Positions 34,926 to 44,008 of a DNA stretch of 64,000 bases are shown here, one piece after another. The translations under genes were made by a program, and so were the position numbers. Source of the stretch: CAIQQQ01 sp040399685 (GTDB taxonomy: Bacteria > Pseudomonadota > Alphaproteobacteria > Acetobacterales > Acetobacteraceae); assembly GCA_040399685.1 (NCBI GenBank), contig JBBART010000024.1:16262-80261 (forward strand). The letters run 5' to 3'. The notes under the pieces were generated by a model. The model was not told the origin of the DNA. It did no database searches and saw only the letters and a list, made by a program, of their open reading frames with translations. Numbering within the stretch: position 1 is the stretch's first letter; each line of letters starts with the position of its first letter.

Positions 34926-35834
34926 TTATTTGGCAACGCTGGCGGCGATATCCAGCGCGCGACGGATCAGGGTTTCATTGGCTTCCGGCGTGCGGAACGC
35001 GCTGTGGGCGGATAGGGTGACGTTGTCCAGCGTTGTCAGCACATGCGGCACCGGCAGCGGTTCCACGTCGAACACATCCAGCGCCGCGTGGCCGATATGG
35101 CCCGATTGCAGCGCCGCCACCATCGCCGCTTCATCCACCACGGCACCGCGCGCGGTGTTGACCAGCATCACTCCCGGTCGCATCGCGGCGATCCGCTCGG
35201 CCGATAGGAATCCGCGTGTGTCGTCGTTCAGCAGCAGGTGAAGGCTGACCACATGGCTCTCGGCCAGCAGTGTCTCCAGCGGCACGAATTCCACGCCCGG
35301 TGCTGTCTTGGGCGTGCGGTTCCAGGCCAGAACCTGCATGCCCGACCCGCCGGCGATGCGCGCCACTTCGGCAGCAATCCCGCCAAAGCCGATCAGACCG
35401 ATGGTCTTGCCGGTCAGCTGCATGCCCTCGCTGCGCAACCATTGCCCGGCGCGCATGCCCCGATCCATGAACGACAGGCCACGGGCGGCGGCCCACATCA
35501 GGGCGATGGCGTGCTCGGCCACGGCGATGTCGCCATAGCCCTTGATGATGTGCACGGTGATGCCGAGGGCTGCCAGCTCCTCCGGGTTCATATAGCTCCG
35601 GGCACCGGTGCCCAAAAAGATGACGTGCTTGAGCTGTGGGCATTTGGCCAGCGTGGCCGTCGGGAGCGTGGTGTGGTCGTCGAGAATGAAATCGTAGCCC
35701 TGCAGCAGGTCGGCCAATTTATCCTGGTCGATATCCTCCTGGAGGTTCACCTCCATCGCCGGATCGCTGTCCGTGCGCATCTTATGGAAAATGTCCGCCA
35801 AGGCCCCATTGGCGTCGAGAAACAAACCGCGCAT
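34926..35834 (-). CDS. D-isomer-specific 2-hydroxyacid dehydrogenase
   Basis: A 302-residue NAD(P)-dependent dehydrogenase of the 2-hydroxyacid family. The Rossmann motif is GKTIGLIGFGGIAAEVARIA. Catalytic residues are the Arg in NTARGAVVDE, the Glu in DVFDVEPLP, and the His in LSAHSAFRT. The substrate cannot be told (phosphoglycerate, glyoxylate, hydroxypyruvate and D-lactate are all possible). modA follows 10 bp later on the same strand, so the two may be co-transcribed. Confidence 0.88.
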   Translation of the reverse strand: MRGLFLDANGALADIFHKMRTDSDPAMEVNLQEDIDQDKLADLLQGYDFILDDHTTLPTATLAKCPQLKHVIFLGTGARSYMNPEELAALGITVHIIKGYGDIAVAEHAIALMWAAARGLSFMDRGMRAGQWLRSEGMQLTGKTIGLIGFGGIAAEVARIAGGSGMQVLAWNRTPKTAPGVEFVPLETLLAESHVVSLHLLLNDDTRGFLSAERIAAMRPGVMLVNTARGAVVDEAAMVAALQSGHIGHAALDVFDVEPLPVPHVLTTLDNVTLSAHSAFRTPEANETLIRRALDIAASVAK

Positions 35835-35965
35835 GCATCATCTCCTGCAACTGCGGAAAGTGTGTGCCCGCGTCACGCTGTTCGCAATGGGGCGCGGTGC
35901 TGCTCGGGCGCGTTGACGTGCCGCCTGGGCTTGAAGCCCGGCTGGGCTTGCAGCATGGTCCGCTC

Positions 35966-36748
35966 ATGCGCATCACCCTGGCTATCGCCCTCTGCCTGTG
36001 CCTCCCGGCGCTGCCGATTATGGCGGCCAAGCCGCCGCCGTTGGGCGCGGATGAAAGCCCGTCCGGCAAGCCCGCGCCGGCCAACCCGGCCCTGCGCGCC
36101 CCGCCCGAGGGCCGCGTCAACGCCACAGGCTCCGGCTTTATCGTGGGCGACGGCAAGATTTTGACCAACAGCCACGTGGTCGATGGCTGCACCCGCCTGG
36201 CCGCCCGCAACGCCGTCGGCCAGCGCGTGGCTGCCCAGATTGTGGCCACCGATGCGCGCCGCGACCTCGCTTTGCTCAGCGTGCCGCACGGCTTCGGCCC
36301 GGCTTTGGTGTTTCGCGACAGCCCGGCGGTGCGGATCGGCGATCCGGTTGTCACCTATGGTTTCCCGCTCACCGGCGTGCTGTCCTCCGGCCCCACGCTG
36401 ACCACCGGCGACATCAGCGCCATGGCCGGCCTGCGCGACAATCCGCTGCATTTCACCATCTCGGCCCCGGTGCAGCCCGGCAATTCCGGCGGACCGCTTC
36501 TGGATGCGCAAGGCCATGTGGTGGGTGTTGTGGTGGCCAAGCTGAACGCGCTGTCGATCGCCAAGATGACCGGCGGCGACATTCCGCAGAACGTCAATTT
36601 CGCCATCAAGGGCCCGGAAGCGGCGGCGTTCCTGGCCGGTCGCGGCAGCCCGGTGCAGCACGCGCCCAGCGTTGGCGCCGAACTGCGCCCGGCCGCGATT
36701 GGCGAGCGCGTCAACGCGTCCGTCGTGTTCATCCAGTGCTATCGATAG
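35966..36748 (+). CDS. Secreted trypsin-like serine protease
   Basis: A 260-residue periplasmic protease of the trypsin/HtrA core type, without a PDZ domain. Signal peptide about 1-20. The catalytic triad is visible: His in LTNSHVVDGC, Asp in RRDLALLSV, Ser in QPGNSGGPLL. A Pro/Ala-rich linker (residues 22-50) precedes the protease domain. It is divergent from the dehydrogenase gene and 18 bp upstream of the penicillin-binding protein gene, so a link to cell-wall processing is possible but unproven. Confidence 0.88.
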   Translation: MRITLAIALCLCLPALPIMAAKPPPLGADESPSGKPAPANPALRAPPEGRVNATGSGFIVGDGKILTNSHVVDGCTRLAARNAVGQRVAAQIVATDARRDLALLSVPHGFGPALVFRDSPAVRIGDPVVTYGFPLTGVLSSGPTLTTGDISAMAGLRDNPLHFTISAPVQPGNSGGPLLDAQGHVVGVVVAKLNALSIAKMTGGDIPQNVNFAIKGPEAAAFLAGRGSPVQHAPSVGAELRPAAIGERVNASVVFIQCYR

Positions 36749-36766
36749 TGCTGGGATAGTCGCAGC

Positions 36767-38644
36767 ATGTATCGTGCGCCGCAGATCTCGCCTGACCAGC
36801 GGCGGGGATATGTTGTGCCGCCGGCCCCTGCCTATGAGGTGCCCCCCATCGAGCAGCCACCGCGGCCGCGGTCGCGCAAGCGGCGGCATCCCGGCTGGTT
36901 CGTGGCCAAATGGCTGCTCATTCTCGGCGTCTGGGGCGTCGTGTTCGGCGCCATCTTCCTCACTTATTTTGCCTGGGACCTGCCGCGTCCGGAGGCAGCG
37001 CTCGACGCCGCGCGCCGGCCGAGCCTGACCCTGGCCGACACCGGTGGCCACATCTACGCCAGTTTCGGCGACGTCGTGGGCGAACCGCTGCGCCTGTCGG
37101 ACCTGCCGCCGATGCTGCCGCTGGCCGCCGTATCGGTGGAGGACCGGCGCTTCTGGACCCATCCGGGATTTGACGTGTTCGGCCTGGCGCGTGCCGTGGT
37201 GGTCAACATCACACGTGGGCGCATGGCGCAGGGCGGGTCCACCATCACCCAGCAGGTGGCGAAGAACCTGTTCCTCACAAACGTTCGCACCTTCAAGCGC
37301 AAGGTGCAGGAAATGCTGCTCACGCTTTGGCTGGAGCGGCATTTCACCAAATCCGAGATCCTCGAAATCTGGCTCAACCGCGTCTATCTGGGCTCCGGCG
37401 CCTGGGGCGTGGACGCAGCGGCGCAGATGTATTTCGGCATATCCGCGCGAAATCTCAATCTCTGGCAATCCGCTGTCATCGCCGGCCTGCCCCGCGCACC
37501 CTCGCGCTTTTCGCCACGTGTCGATCCACATGCAGCGGCCGTGCGCGGGCGCGAGGTGCTGACCGCAATGGCCGAAGCTGGCGCCATCACGGCCGCCGAG
37601 GCAAACGAAGCCGGGGCCGCCATCGCCTTTCCGCCGCGCTCCAGCAGCGGCGCCGGCTATTTCGCCGATTGGGCGGCCGATCGGGCGCAGACAGTGGTGG
37701 CCACCGGAGCGGACGCCGCCGTGCGCACCACGCTGGATGCGCGGATGCAGTTCCTGGTGGAGGCGAAACTCAGCGCCCTGCTGGACGGCCCCGGCGTGGC
37801 GGCCAGGGTGGGGCAGGGGGCGGTGGTGGTCATGGATGCCGCCACCGGCGCCGTCCGCGCCATGGCGGGTGGTCGGGACTACAAGACCGGCCCTTTCAAC
37901 CGCGCCGTGGTCGCCCGCCGCCAGCCCGGCTCATCGTTCAAGATCTTCGTCTGGCTGGCCGCCCTCGAACACGGCACGCGGCCGGATGATGTGATCGAGG
38001 ACGTGCCGATCCGGATCGGCAACTGGGCGCCGGGCAATTTCGAGGGCAAGTTTCGCGGGGAAGTTTCCATTGAGGAGGCTCTGGCCGAGAGCATCAACAC
38101 CGTCTCGGTGCGCCTGCTGCTGCAATCCGGCGGTCCGCGTGCGGTGGCCGAGGTCGCGGCGCGACTCGGCATCGCCGACGTTCTGCCGAACAACGCCACA
38201 CTGGCGCTCGGCACCTCCGAAGTCGGGCTGATGGAAATGGCCGGTGCCTACGCCACCTTGTTCAACGGCGGACGGCTGGTCACGCCACGGGCGCTGGAGG
38301 GCGTGGTGGCGGACGGCAAGCAGATCAAGCTCCCAGTCCCGGACAGCCCCCGCGTGGTGGACCCTGACCTGGCCGCGATGATGGTGCGCATGATGACGGC
38401 GGTCGTCACGCGTGGCAGCGGCAAGGCTGCGGCGATCCCCGGCCGCCTGGTGGCCGGCAAAACCGGCACGACGCAGGATTATCACGATGCCTGGTTCATG
38501 GGCGCCGTGTCCCCCGGCACACCGGGCGGGCTGGTGATCGGCGTCTGGCTGGGAAATGACGATAACAAGCCGATGGCCGGCGTGACTGGCGGATCACTGC
38601 CGGCGCGGCTGTTTCATGACATCGCGGCTGAAATTCGGCCATAA
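36767..38644 (+). CDS. Class A penicillin-binding protein (PBP1A family)
   Basis: A bifunctional peptidoglycan synthase of 625 residues. A Pro/Arg-rich cytoplasmic tail (1-42) and one membrane helix (about 45-70) anchor it. Glycosyltransferase motifs include EDRRFW with catalytic Glu125, and GGSTITQQVAKNLF. The transpeptidase Ser389 is in QPGSSFKIF, SIN is in AESINTVS, and KTGTT begins at 565. No OB-fold insert is evident. It sits 18 bp after the secreted protease gene. Confidence 0.94.
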   Translation: MYRAPQISPDQRRGYVVPPAPAYEVPPIEQPPRPRSRKRRHPGWFVAKWLLILGVWGVVFGAIFLTYFAWDLPRPEAALDAARRPSLTLADTGGHIYASFGDVVGEPLRLSDLPPMLPLAAVSVEDRRFWTHPGFDVFGLARAVVVNITRGRMAQGGSTITQQVAKNLFLTNVRTFKRKVQEMLLTLWLERHFTKSEILEIWLNRVYLGSGAWGVDAAAQMYFGISARNLNLWQSAVIAGLPRAPSRFSPRVDPHAAAVRGREVLTAMAEAGAITAAEANEAGAAIAFPPRSSSGAGYFADWAADRAQTVVATGADAAVRTTLDARMQFLVEAKLSALLDGPGVAARVGQGAVVVMDAATGAVRAMAGGRDYKTGPFNRAVVARRQPGSSFKIFVWLAALEHGTRPDDVIEDVPIRIGNWAPGNFEGKFRGEVSIEEALAESINTVSVRLLLQSGGPRAVAEVAARLGIADVLPNNATLALGTSEVGLMEMAGAYATLFNGGRLVTPRALEGVVADGKQIKLPVPDSPRVVDPDLAAMMVRMMTAVVTRGSGKAAAIPGRLVAGKTGTTQDYHDAWFMGAVSPGTPGGLVIGVWLGNDDNKPMAGVTGGSLPARLFHDIAAEIRP

Positions 38645-38667
38645 GGTGGTTTTAGGTCATCGAAGGC

Positions 38668-38703
38668 TTTCTTTTTCTGAAGAAAAAGAAACAAAAAGAC
38701 TTT
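38668..38703 (-). repeat. AT-rich dispersed repeat, copy C
   Basis: Hairpin TTTCTTTTTCT-GA-AGAAAAAGAAA at 38668-38691 then CAAAAAGACTTTC. On the minus strand it reads GAAAGTCTTTTTG plus the hairpin, nearly identical to copy B at 23979. It lies 24 bp after the penicillin-binding protein stop. Confidence 0.65.
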
Positions 38704-38746
38704 CATGACTTTTTGTTGGTTGCCATTTTTGTCGTGATAACGCTTG

Positions 38747-38784
38747 AAACCCTCGTTCTTTCTTTCAAAAAAGAACGAGGGTTT
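38747..38784. terminator. Convergent terminator with repeat-like core
   Basis: AAACCCTCGTTCTT at 38747-38760 pairs perfectly with AAGAACGAGGGTTT at 38771-38784. The core (GTTCTTTCTTTC-AAAAAAGAAC) resembles the dispersed repeat hairpin. It lies between the PBP gene and the convergent carbamoylase gene. Confidence 0.75.
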
Positions 38785-38812
38785 CCACTTCTTGCAACTT
38801 CGACCGAGCGCT

Positions 38813-40048
38813 TCAGCCTCCCGACAGCCGGCGCGCAACGTCCAGAAGCACATTGGCGCCCGCCACCAGATCCGCCGGTGCGGTGTATTCGCGCGGGTTG
38901 TGGCTGATGCCGGATATGCTGGGCACGAAGATCATCGCCGCCGGGCAGATTCGCGCCATCATCTGGGCATCGTGGCCAGCGCCGGAGGTCATGCGCCTTG
39001 CCGGCAGGCCACGGCCGCTGGCGGCTTCCTCCACCATCTCGACAATGTCGCGGTCGAATACCACCGGTGCGAACCGGGCGAGTTGCTCGACCGAGATCGT
39101 CACGCCCTCAGCCTCGGCCAGCACCGCAAGATATTCGGCCAACGCCGCCTCGTGCTCTTGCAGCCTGATCTCGTCCGGATCGCGCAGATCGACGGTGAAG
39201 CTGGCGCTGGACGGGATGACGTTGATGGCATTCGGCTCGAACGCCATGCAACCCACCGTGGCCACGCTGGGCGTGTTGCGGCCGGACACGCGGTCGCGCA
39301 GGAAAATCACCACGCGGGCGGCGGCATAACCGGCATCCTGACGCATCGACATCGGCGTGGTGCCGGCGTGATTGGCGGCCCCTCGGATGGTGACGCGCTG
39401 CCAGGAAATACCCTGCACGCAGCTCACCGCGCCGAGCCGCAATCCTTCTCGCTCCAGCACAGGGCCTTGCTCGATATGCAGTTCCACATAGGCGTGCGGC
39501 GTCAGGAACCCAGGCTCATGCGGCCCGGCCTGGCCGATGCGCGCCAGTTCAGCGCCCAGCGAGGTGCCGTCGGTGCCGATGGTGGCCAGCGCCGCCCTGG
39601 TTGTCATGCCGCCGGCGAAGACGAGCGAACCCAGCATGTCGGGCGCATATCGCACCCCCTCTTCATTGGTGAAGGCGGCGACGACAATCGGGCGCGCGGG
39701 GGTGATTCCGGCTTCGGCCAGCGTCTCGATCACCTCCAGCCCGGCCAGCACGCCGGTGCAGCCATCGTAGATGCCGGCGTCGATCACGCTGTCGATATGC
39801 GAGCCCATCATCATCGGGTTGGCGCCGTCATCCTCGGCATTGCCCCAGATGCCGAACAGGTTGCCCACCCGGTCGATGGCCACCTCCAGCCCGGCTTCCT
39901 CCATCCATGCGGTGAGCAATTCACGGCCGGCCTTGTCGGCGTCGGACGCGGCCAGTCGAACCAATCGGCCTTCAGCATCGCGGCCAATCTCGCCCAGTTG
40001 TGCGAGGCGACCGAGCAGGCGGTCGGCGTTGATCGAAAGCTGTGTCAT
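38813..40048 (-). CDS. Zn-dependent carbamoylase / amidohydrolase (M20, HyuC-AllC type)
   Basis: A 411-residue binuclear metallohydrolase of the N-carbamoyl-L-amino-acid hydrolase, beta-ureidopropionase and allantoate amidohydrolase group. Metal ligands are seen in GSHIDSVIDAG, YDGCTGVLAG, FTNEEGVRY, ELHIEQGPVLE and a late SGAGHDAQ. The substrate is not decidable by eye. Its start overlaps the stop of the diaminopropionate ammonia-lyase gene (ATGA), suggesting a catabolic unit that releases ammonia from a ureido or diamino compound. Confidence 0.88.
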   Translation of the reverse strand: MTQLSINADRLLGRLAQLGEIGRDAEGRLVRLAASDADKAGRELLTAWMEEAGLEVAIDRVGNLFGIWGNAEDDGANPMMMGSHIDSVIDAGIYDGCTGVLAGLEVIETLAEAGITPARPIVVAAFTNEEGVRYAPDMLGSLVFAGGMTTRAALATIGTDGTSLGAELARIGQAGPHEPGFLTPHAYVELHIEQGPVLEREGLRLGAVSCVQGISWQRVTIRGAANHAGTTPMSMRQDAGYAAARVVIFLRDRVSGRNTPSVATVGCMAFEPNAINVIPSSASFTVDLRDPDEIRLQEHEAALAEYLAVLAEAEGVTISVEQLARFAPVVFDRDIVEMVEEAASGRGLPARRMTSGAGHDAQMMARICPAAMIFVPSISGISHNPREYTAPADLVAGANVLLDVARRLSGG

Positions 40049-41133
40049 GGCGTGATCCCGCTGAAATCTACCTCGGAAACGATGATGACCACCCGGCTGT
40101 TCCCATCCAGATTCAGGCTGGCAGCCACAACGGGATTAGCCATCGCCGCCATCACGCCAGCAAGGCTCGCCCCGCCGGATGGTGTGGTGGGTGGGCCTTG
40201 ATGGTCGCGCAGCAGGTGTGGGGCGGCGATCAGCGTGTCTTCTGTCACGGTGACGACGCGGGCGTCATGGCGTTGCAACACCCGCAAGGCGGGGGTGCTG
40301 GCCTCGCCGCAGGACAACATTTCCGCCGCCGTCTTTAGGCTGCCCGGCATCCGCACGGCGTGACCGGCGGCGAGGGCGGGGGCGATGCAGCAGGCTTCCA
40401 CCGGCTCGACCACCACAATCATCGCCGGCGGCGCCATCCAGGTTTTCAGCCCCTCGGCAGTGGCCGCCGCGAGGCCGCCGACGCCGGCCTGCACGAACGC
40501 ATGCGTCGGGCGCTGGTGGCTGGCGGCCAGGATCTGCTGACGGATTTCGGCGGCAATAACGCCGTAACCGGCCATCACGTCATCCACCACCAGATCAAAC
40601 GCCGCGTCGGTGGTGTCGGCCACCAGAATGCCGCCGTCAGTTTTGGCGGCTGCTGCGGCGGCGTCCACGGCGTCGTCATAGGTGCCGTCGACCCATATGA
40701 TCGCGGCGCCCATCGCGTCGATTCGGGCGCCGCGGGCGGCTGGCACGGTGGCGTGCAGGAACACGCGGGCGGTTGCGCCGGCGAACCGGCCGGCCAATGC
40801 CACGGCGAGGCCGTGATTGCCGTCGCTGGCGCAAATCAGAGTCGGCTGGCCCTTGGGCTGGTCGGCCAACAGGCCCGACACATCGGTTCCGGCCGCACGG
40901 GCCAGCGCGCGCAACCCTGCATAGGTGCCGCCGAGGGATTTGAAACTGCCCAGCATGCGCCGGCCTTCATCCTTGGCAAGCAACTGGCCCACGCCGAGAT
41001 GCGCCGCCAGAGTCGGCAGGTCCAGCAGTGGCGTGGGTGCGTAGTCCGGCGAAAGACCGCGCAGTTCGGCGGCAATCGCGTCCGCGCTCTGCGGCTGGTT
41101 TGGATCATGTGTCATGCGGGCATCTTGCGGCAT
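40045..41133 (-). CDS. Diaminopropionate ammonia-lyase family protein
   Basis: A 362-residue fold-type II PLP enzyme. The PLP lysine block is MLGSFKSLGGTYA (residues about 60-72), the phosphate loop appears as VQAGVGGLAAA, and CASDGNHGLAVALAG is the serine/threonine-dehydratase-like block. The family cleaves 2,3-diaminopropionate to pyruvate and ammonia. The alternative ATG at 41115 would drop six residues. It is transcribed before, and overlaps, the carbamoylase gene. Confidence 0.82.
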   Translation of the reverse strand: MPQDARMTHDPNQPQSADAIAAELRGLSPDYAPTPLLDLPTLAAHLGVGQLLAKDEGRRMLGSFKSLGGTYAGLRALARAAGTDVSGLLADQPKGQPTLICASDGNHGLAVALAGRFAGATARVFLHATVPAARGARIDAMGAAIIWVDGTYDDAVDAAAAAAKTDGGILVADTTDAAFDLVVDDVMAGYGVIAAEIRQQILAASHQRPTHAFVQAGVGGLAAATAEGLKTWMAPPAMIVVVEPVEACCIAPALAAGHAVRMPGSLKTAAEMLSCGEASTPALRVLQRHDARVVTVTEDTLIAAPHLLRDHQGPPTTPSGGASLAGVMAAMANPVVAASLNLDGNSRVVIIVSEVDFSGITP

Positions 41134-41304
41134 ATCGCTGCTCGAATACGCCGAATTTCTGCCGTGACGACATCAATGTCCGCATTTTCCGTAGCATCAT
41201 GGCCCTACGCCAGACCGTCGGCGCGGCCCCGACAAAGAAGCCATGCAGAGCCGACCAGCAGCCTTTGCTTCCCTTTGGGGCGCGATGCCGCCACACTCCA
41301 TCAT

Positions 41305-41970
41305 ATGTTGCGTCGAACCGTGGATGTCACCCCCGATCTGCTGCTGCGCGCTTATCGCATCGGCATGTTTCCGATGGCGGAGAACCGGCACAGCGACAAG
41401 CTGTACTGGCTCGACCCCGAGATGCGCGGCCATTTGCCGCTGGACGGGTTTCATCTGCCCCGCCGCCTGCTCCGCACCGTGCTGTCCGGGCCCTACACCG
41501 TCACCGTGGACCAGGATTTCGCTGGCGCCATCGCGGGTTGCGCGGAGCCGGCGCCCGGCCGAATGGACACCTGGATCAACCCGCGCATTGAGGAATTGTT
41601 CACCCAGTTGCACCATCTTGGATACGGCCACTCGGTGGAAACGCGGCTGAATGGGGAATTGGTCGGCGGGCTGTATGGCGTGGCGGTGGGCGGGGTGTTC
41701 TTTGGCGAGAGCATGTTCAGCCGCGCCCGCGATGCGTCCAAGGTGGCGCTGGTGCATCTGGTCGCGCGTTTGCGCATGGGTGGGTTCACGCTGCTGGACA
41801 CGCAGTGGGTGACCACCCATCTGATGCAGTTCGGTGCCGTGGAAATGCCACGCATCGCCTATAGACAGATACTCGAAGCCGCCGTGGAGCGTTCGGCGGT
41901 GTTCCCCGTGAACCCCGATCCGGACGCGCTGGTGGCTGAGTTCACCCGATTGGCGAAAGGCACACCATGA
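41305..41970 (+). CDS. aat: Leucyl/phenylalanyl-tRNA-protein transferase
   Basis: Adds Leu or Phe to N-terminal Lys/Arg of proteins, marking them for ClpS-ClpAP degradation. The 221-residue product has the typical blocks FPMAENRHSDKLYWLDPEMR, a family GLYGVAVGGVFFGESMFSR core, and LDTQWVTTHLMQFGAVE. The ATG at 41305 starts MLRRTVDVTPDLLL. Its TGA overlaps the start of a secreted-protein gene, so three genes are coupled here. Confidence 0.95.
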   Translation: MLRRTVDVTPDLLLRAYRIGMFPMAENRHSDKLYWLDPEMRGHLPLDGFHLPRRLLRTVLSGPYTVTVDQDFAGAIAGCAEPAPGRMDTWINPRIEELFTQLHHLGYGHSVETRLNGELVGGLYGVAVGGVFFGESMFSRARDASKVALVHLVARLRMGGFTLLDTQWVTTHLMQFGAVEMPRIAYRQILEAAVERSAVFPVNPDPDALVAEFTRLAKGTP

Positions 41971-42533
41971 AGCGCATCCTGGCTGGACTGATCGCTGCCG
42001 TGGCATTGGCCACTGCCGCCAGCGCCGCCGAGCATCCGCGTTATCTGCCAAACCGCGATGCCGCCATAAATTATCGCAGCACCGGCACAGACCCGATGAT
42101 GCCGGCCAATTTCACCATGCGCTATTTCGCAGCCGCCAACCGGCTGCGCATCGATGGCGGCCCGCTGGGGTACTTGCTGGTGGACCCGGGGATTGAGCGG
42201 GTGGAACTGGTGATGCCGCAGCCGCGCCTGGTAATGGAAATGCCCCCCGGCGGCGGGGTCACCGATGGGTTTCTCCTCAGCGATCGCATGGCGTTCACCC
42301 GCACTGGCAAGGATGTCATCCTCGGCCGCGCCTGCACCACATATGACGTGAAGGCCGATCGCGCCACTGGCCGGGTGTGCCTGACGCCTGATGGCCTGTT
42401 GCTGCGCGGCGAAGGCCAGGGCCGGGACGGCCGCAAGGCCTCGATCGAGGCGGTGTCGGTGGCGCTCGCCACCCAGGCGCCGGGGCTGTTCTCCCCGCCC
42501 GAAGGCTACCGTATGATGGCGATGCCAAAGTGA
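41967..42533 (+). CDS. Secreted protein of unknown function, paralogue 1
   Basis: A 188-residue protein with a clear Sec signal peptide (MKRILAGLIAAVALATAASAA). No known family is certain; it has the look of DUF4412-type periplasmic proteins. Blocks shared with the next protein are the N-terminal NYRSTGTD against VYRMAGPD, a central ligand-like CTTYDVKADRATGRVCLTPDGLLLR, and a C-terminal FSPPEGYRMM. Two Cys (CTTYDV and VCLTP) could form a disulfide. The ATG overlaps the aat TGA. Confidence 0.75.
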   Translation: MKRILAGLIAAVALATAASAAEHPRYLPNRDAAINYRSTGTDPMMPANFTMRYFAAANRLRIDGGPLGYLLVDPGIERVELVMPQPRLVMEMPPGGGVTDGFLLSDRMAFTRTGKDVILGRACTTYDVKADRATGRVCLTPDGLLLRGEGQGRDGRKASIEAVSVALATQAPGLFSPPEGYRMMAMPK

Positions 42534-43093
42534 AGCGCGTTTGGCTGCTGGCCGCGGTGCTGGCGATTCCAACGCTGGCCCAGGCGCAGGACCGCCCGCT
42601 CACCCAACCGACCCGCGATGTCGATATCGTCTATCGCATGGCCGGCCCGGATCGGCCGCTGGAGCAGCGGATGCGCTGGGGCGTGAGCCAGGGCAAGCTG
42701 CGCGTCGATCCGCCGACGCCGGGGATGTACGTGATCATCGACACCGCACATCACGTGGTGCAGGCGGTGCGCGAGGGCGATCACTCGGTGGTGCAACTGG
42801 ATGCTGGCCCGAACGCGGTGCCCGGCGTCGCGCCGGATGGAATGTTCAAGCGCCGGGGGCAATTGGACGTGGCCGGATTGCCCTGCACCCAGTGGGAAAC
42901 CCGCGACACCTCTGGGCGGACCGTGCTCGCATGCCTGACAACCGACGGCGTATTGCTGCGCGTGGAGGCTGACGGCCTGGTTCTGGTGCAGGCAACCGAG
43001 GTTCGGTTCGCCCCGCTGGGCGAGGCGGTGTTCCGTGTGCCGGCGGATTATCGGAAAATCATGCAACCGAGCGTGTCACGCCAACGTCCCTAA
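42530..43093 (+). CDS. Secreted protein of unknown function, paralogue 2
   Basis: A 187-residue protein with a Sec signal peptide (MKRVWLLAAVLAIPTLAQAQ; GTG start overlapping the previous TGA). It matches paralogue 1 in order of blocks: VDIVYRMAGPDRPLEQRMRW, PCTQWETRDTSG then ACLTTDGVLLRVEADG, and VFRVPADYRKIM. The paired Cys are in the same relative positions. A tandem duplication is likely. Function unknown. Confidence 0.75.
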   Translation: MKRVWLLAAVLAIPTLAQAQDRPLTQPTRDVDIVYRMAGPDRPLEQRMRWGVSQGKLRVDPPTPGMYVIIDTAHHVVQAVREGDHSVVQLDAGPNAVPGVAPDGMFKRRGQLDVAGLPCTQWETRDTSGRTVLACLTTDGVLLRVEADGLVLVQATEVRFAPLGEAVFRVPADYRKIMQPSVSRQRP

Positions 43094-43137
43094 GGCAGTC
43101 TGCTGCTCATAGGCTTTAGGATTGTACGGATTTGCCC

Positions 43138-43995
43138 ATGTTTTCCCTGATAAAGGACCGTCGCGGTCGCTTTTCTCCTCTGCGGGCCTTCACCCTGGCG
43201 GTGCTGGTGGTGCCGGTCACGCGACTGGCCATCCTGTGGGCCACGGGCGGGCTGGGCGGGCGACCAGTGCGCGAGATCACCCATGGCACCGGCGATTGGG
43301 CGGTGTATTTCCTGCTGGCGTCGTTGGCCATCACGCCGTTGCGGGTGGTGCTGGACTGGCAACGCATCCTGCCGCTGCGCCGCATGATCGGCGTGGGGGC
43401 CGCCAGTTACGCCGGCATCCATTTCTGTTTGTATGTGATCGACCAGAAATACGATCTGGTGAAAGTGGCCACCGAGATCGCGCTGCGGTTCTATCTCACC
43501 ATCGGTTTCGTCACGCTGCTGGGGCTGCTGGCGCTGGGTATCACATCGACCGATGGGTGGATGAAACGGTTGGGGCGGCGGTGGAAAACGCTGCACAAGC
43601 TGGCCTATCCGCTGGCGGTGCTGGCGCTGTTTCATTACTTCCTGCAATCCAAGGCCGATGTGAGTGCGGCCGTGTTCGTCACGGGGCTGTTCGTCTGGGA
43701 AATGATCTGGCGCCTAACCTCCCGCGCGTCGCGCCTGCACTGGTGGCCGCTGCCCCTGATTTCCGTCGGGGCGGCCGTGGCGACCGCCGCCATCGAGGCA
43801 TCGTGGTATGGGCTTGCCACACGGATCGACCCGATGCGGGTGCTGTCGGCCAATCTTGATCTTGATTACGGCCCCAGCGCGGCCGTCTCTATTCTCGGTT
43901 ACGGATTGGGTCTGTGTCTGATCGTGGCCGTTCGGCGGTGGCGGCTGCAACGCGCCGCCACGCCAGCCGCGATCGCCGTCAGGAACAAGGCGTAA
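43138..43995 (+). CDS. msrQ: MsrQ-like heme-binding membrane subunit
   Basis: A 285-residue inner-membrane cytochrome of the MsrQ/YedZ family, which passes electrons to periplasmic methionine-sulfoxide reductase MsrP. Heme-ligand His candidates lie in SYAGIHFCLYV and in TLHKLAYPLAVLALFHYF. DWAVYFLLASLAITPLRVV is a typical helix block. No msrP gene lies within the window. The ATG at 43138 is preferred over a TTG six bases earlier. It converges on a glycosyltransferase-like gene with 13 bp between stops. Confidence 0.87.
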   Translation: MFSLIKDRRGRFSPLRAFTLAVLVVPVTRLAILWATGGLGGRPVREITHGTGDWAVYFLLASLAITPLRVVLDWQRILPLRRMIGVGAASYAGIHFCLYVIDQKYDLVKVATEIALRFYLTIGFVTLLGLLALGITSTDGWMKRLGRRWKTLHKLAYPLAVLALFHYFLQSKADVSAAVFVTGLFVWEMIWRLTSRASRLHWWPLPLISVGAAVATAAIEASWYGLATRIDPMRVLSANLDLDYGPSAAVSILGYGLGLCLIVAVRRWRLQRAATPAAIAVRNKA

Positions 43996-44008
43996 CCAAC
44001 AGGCGCGG

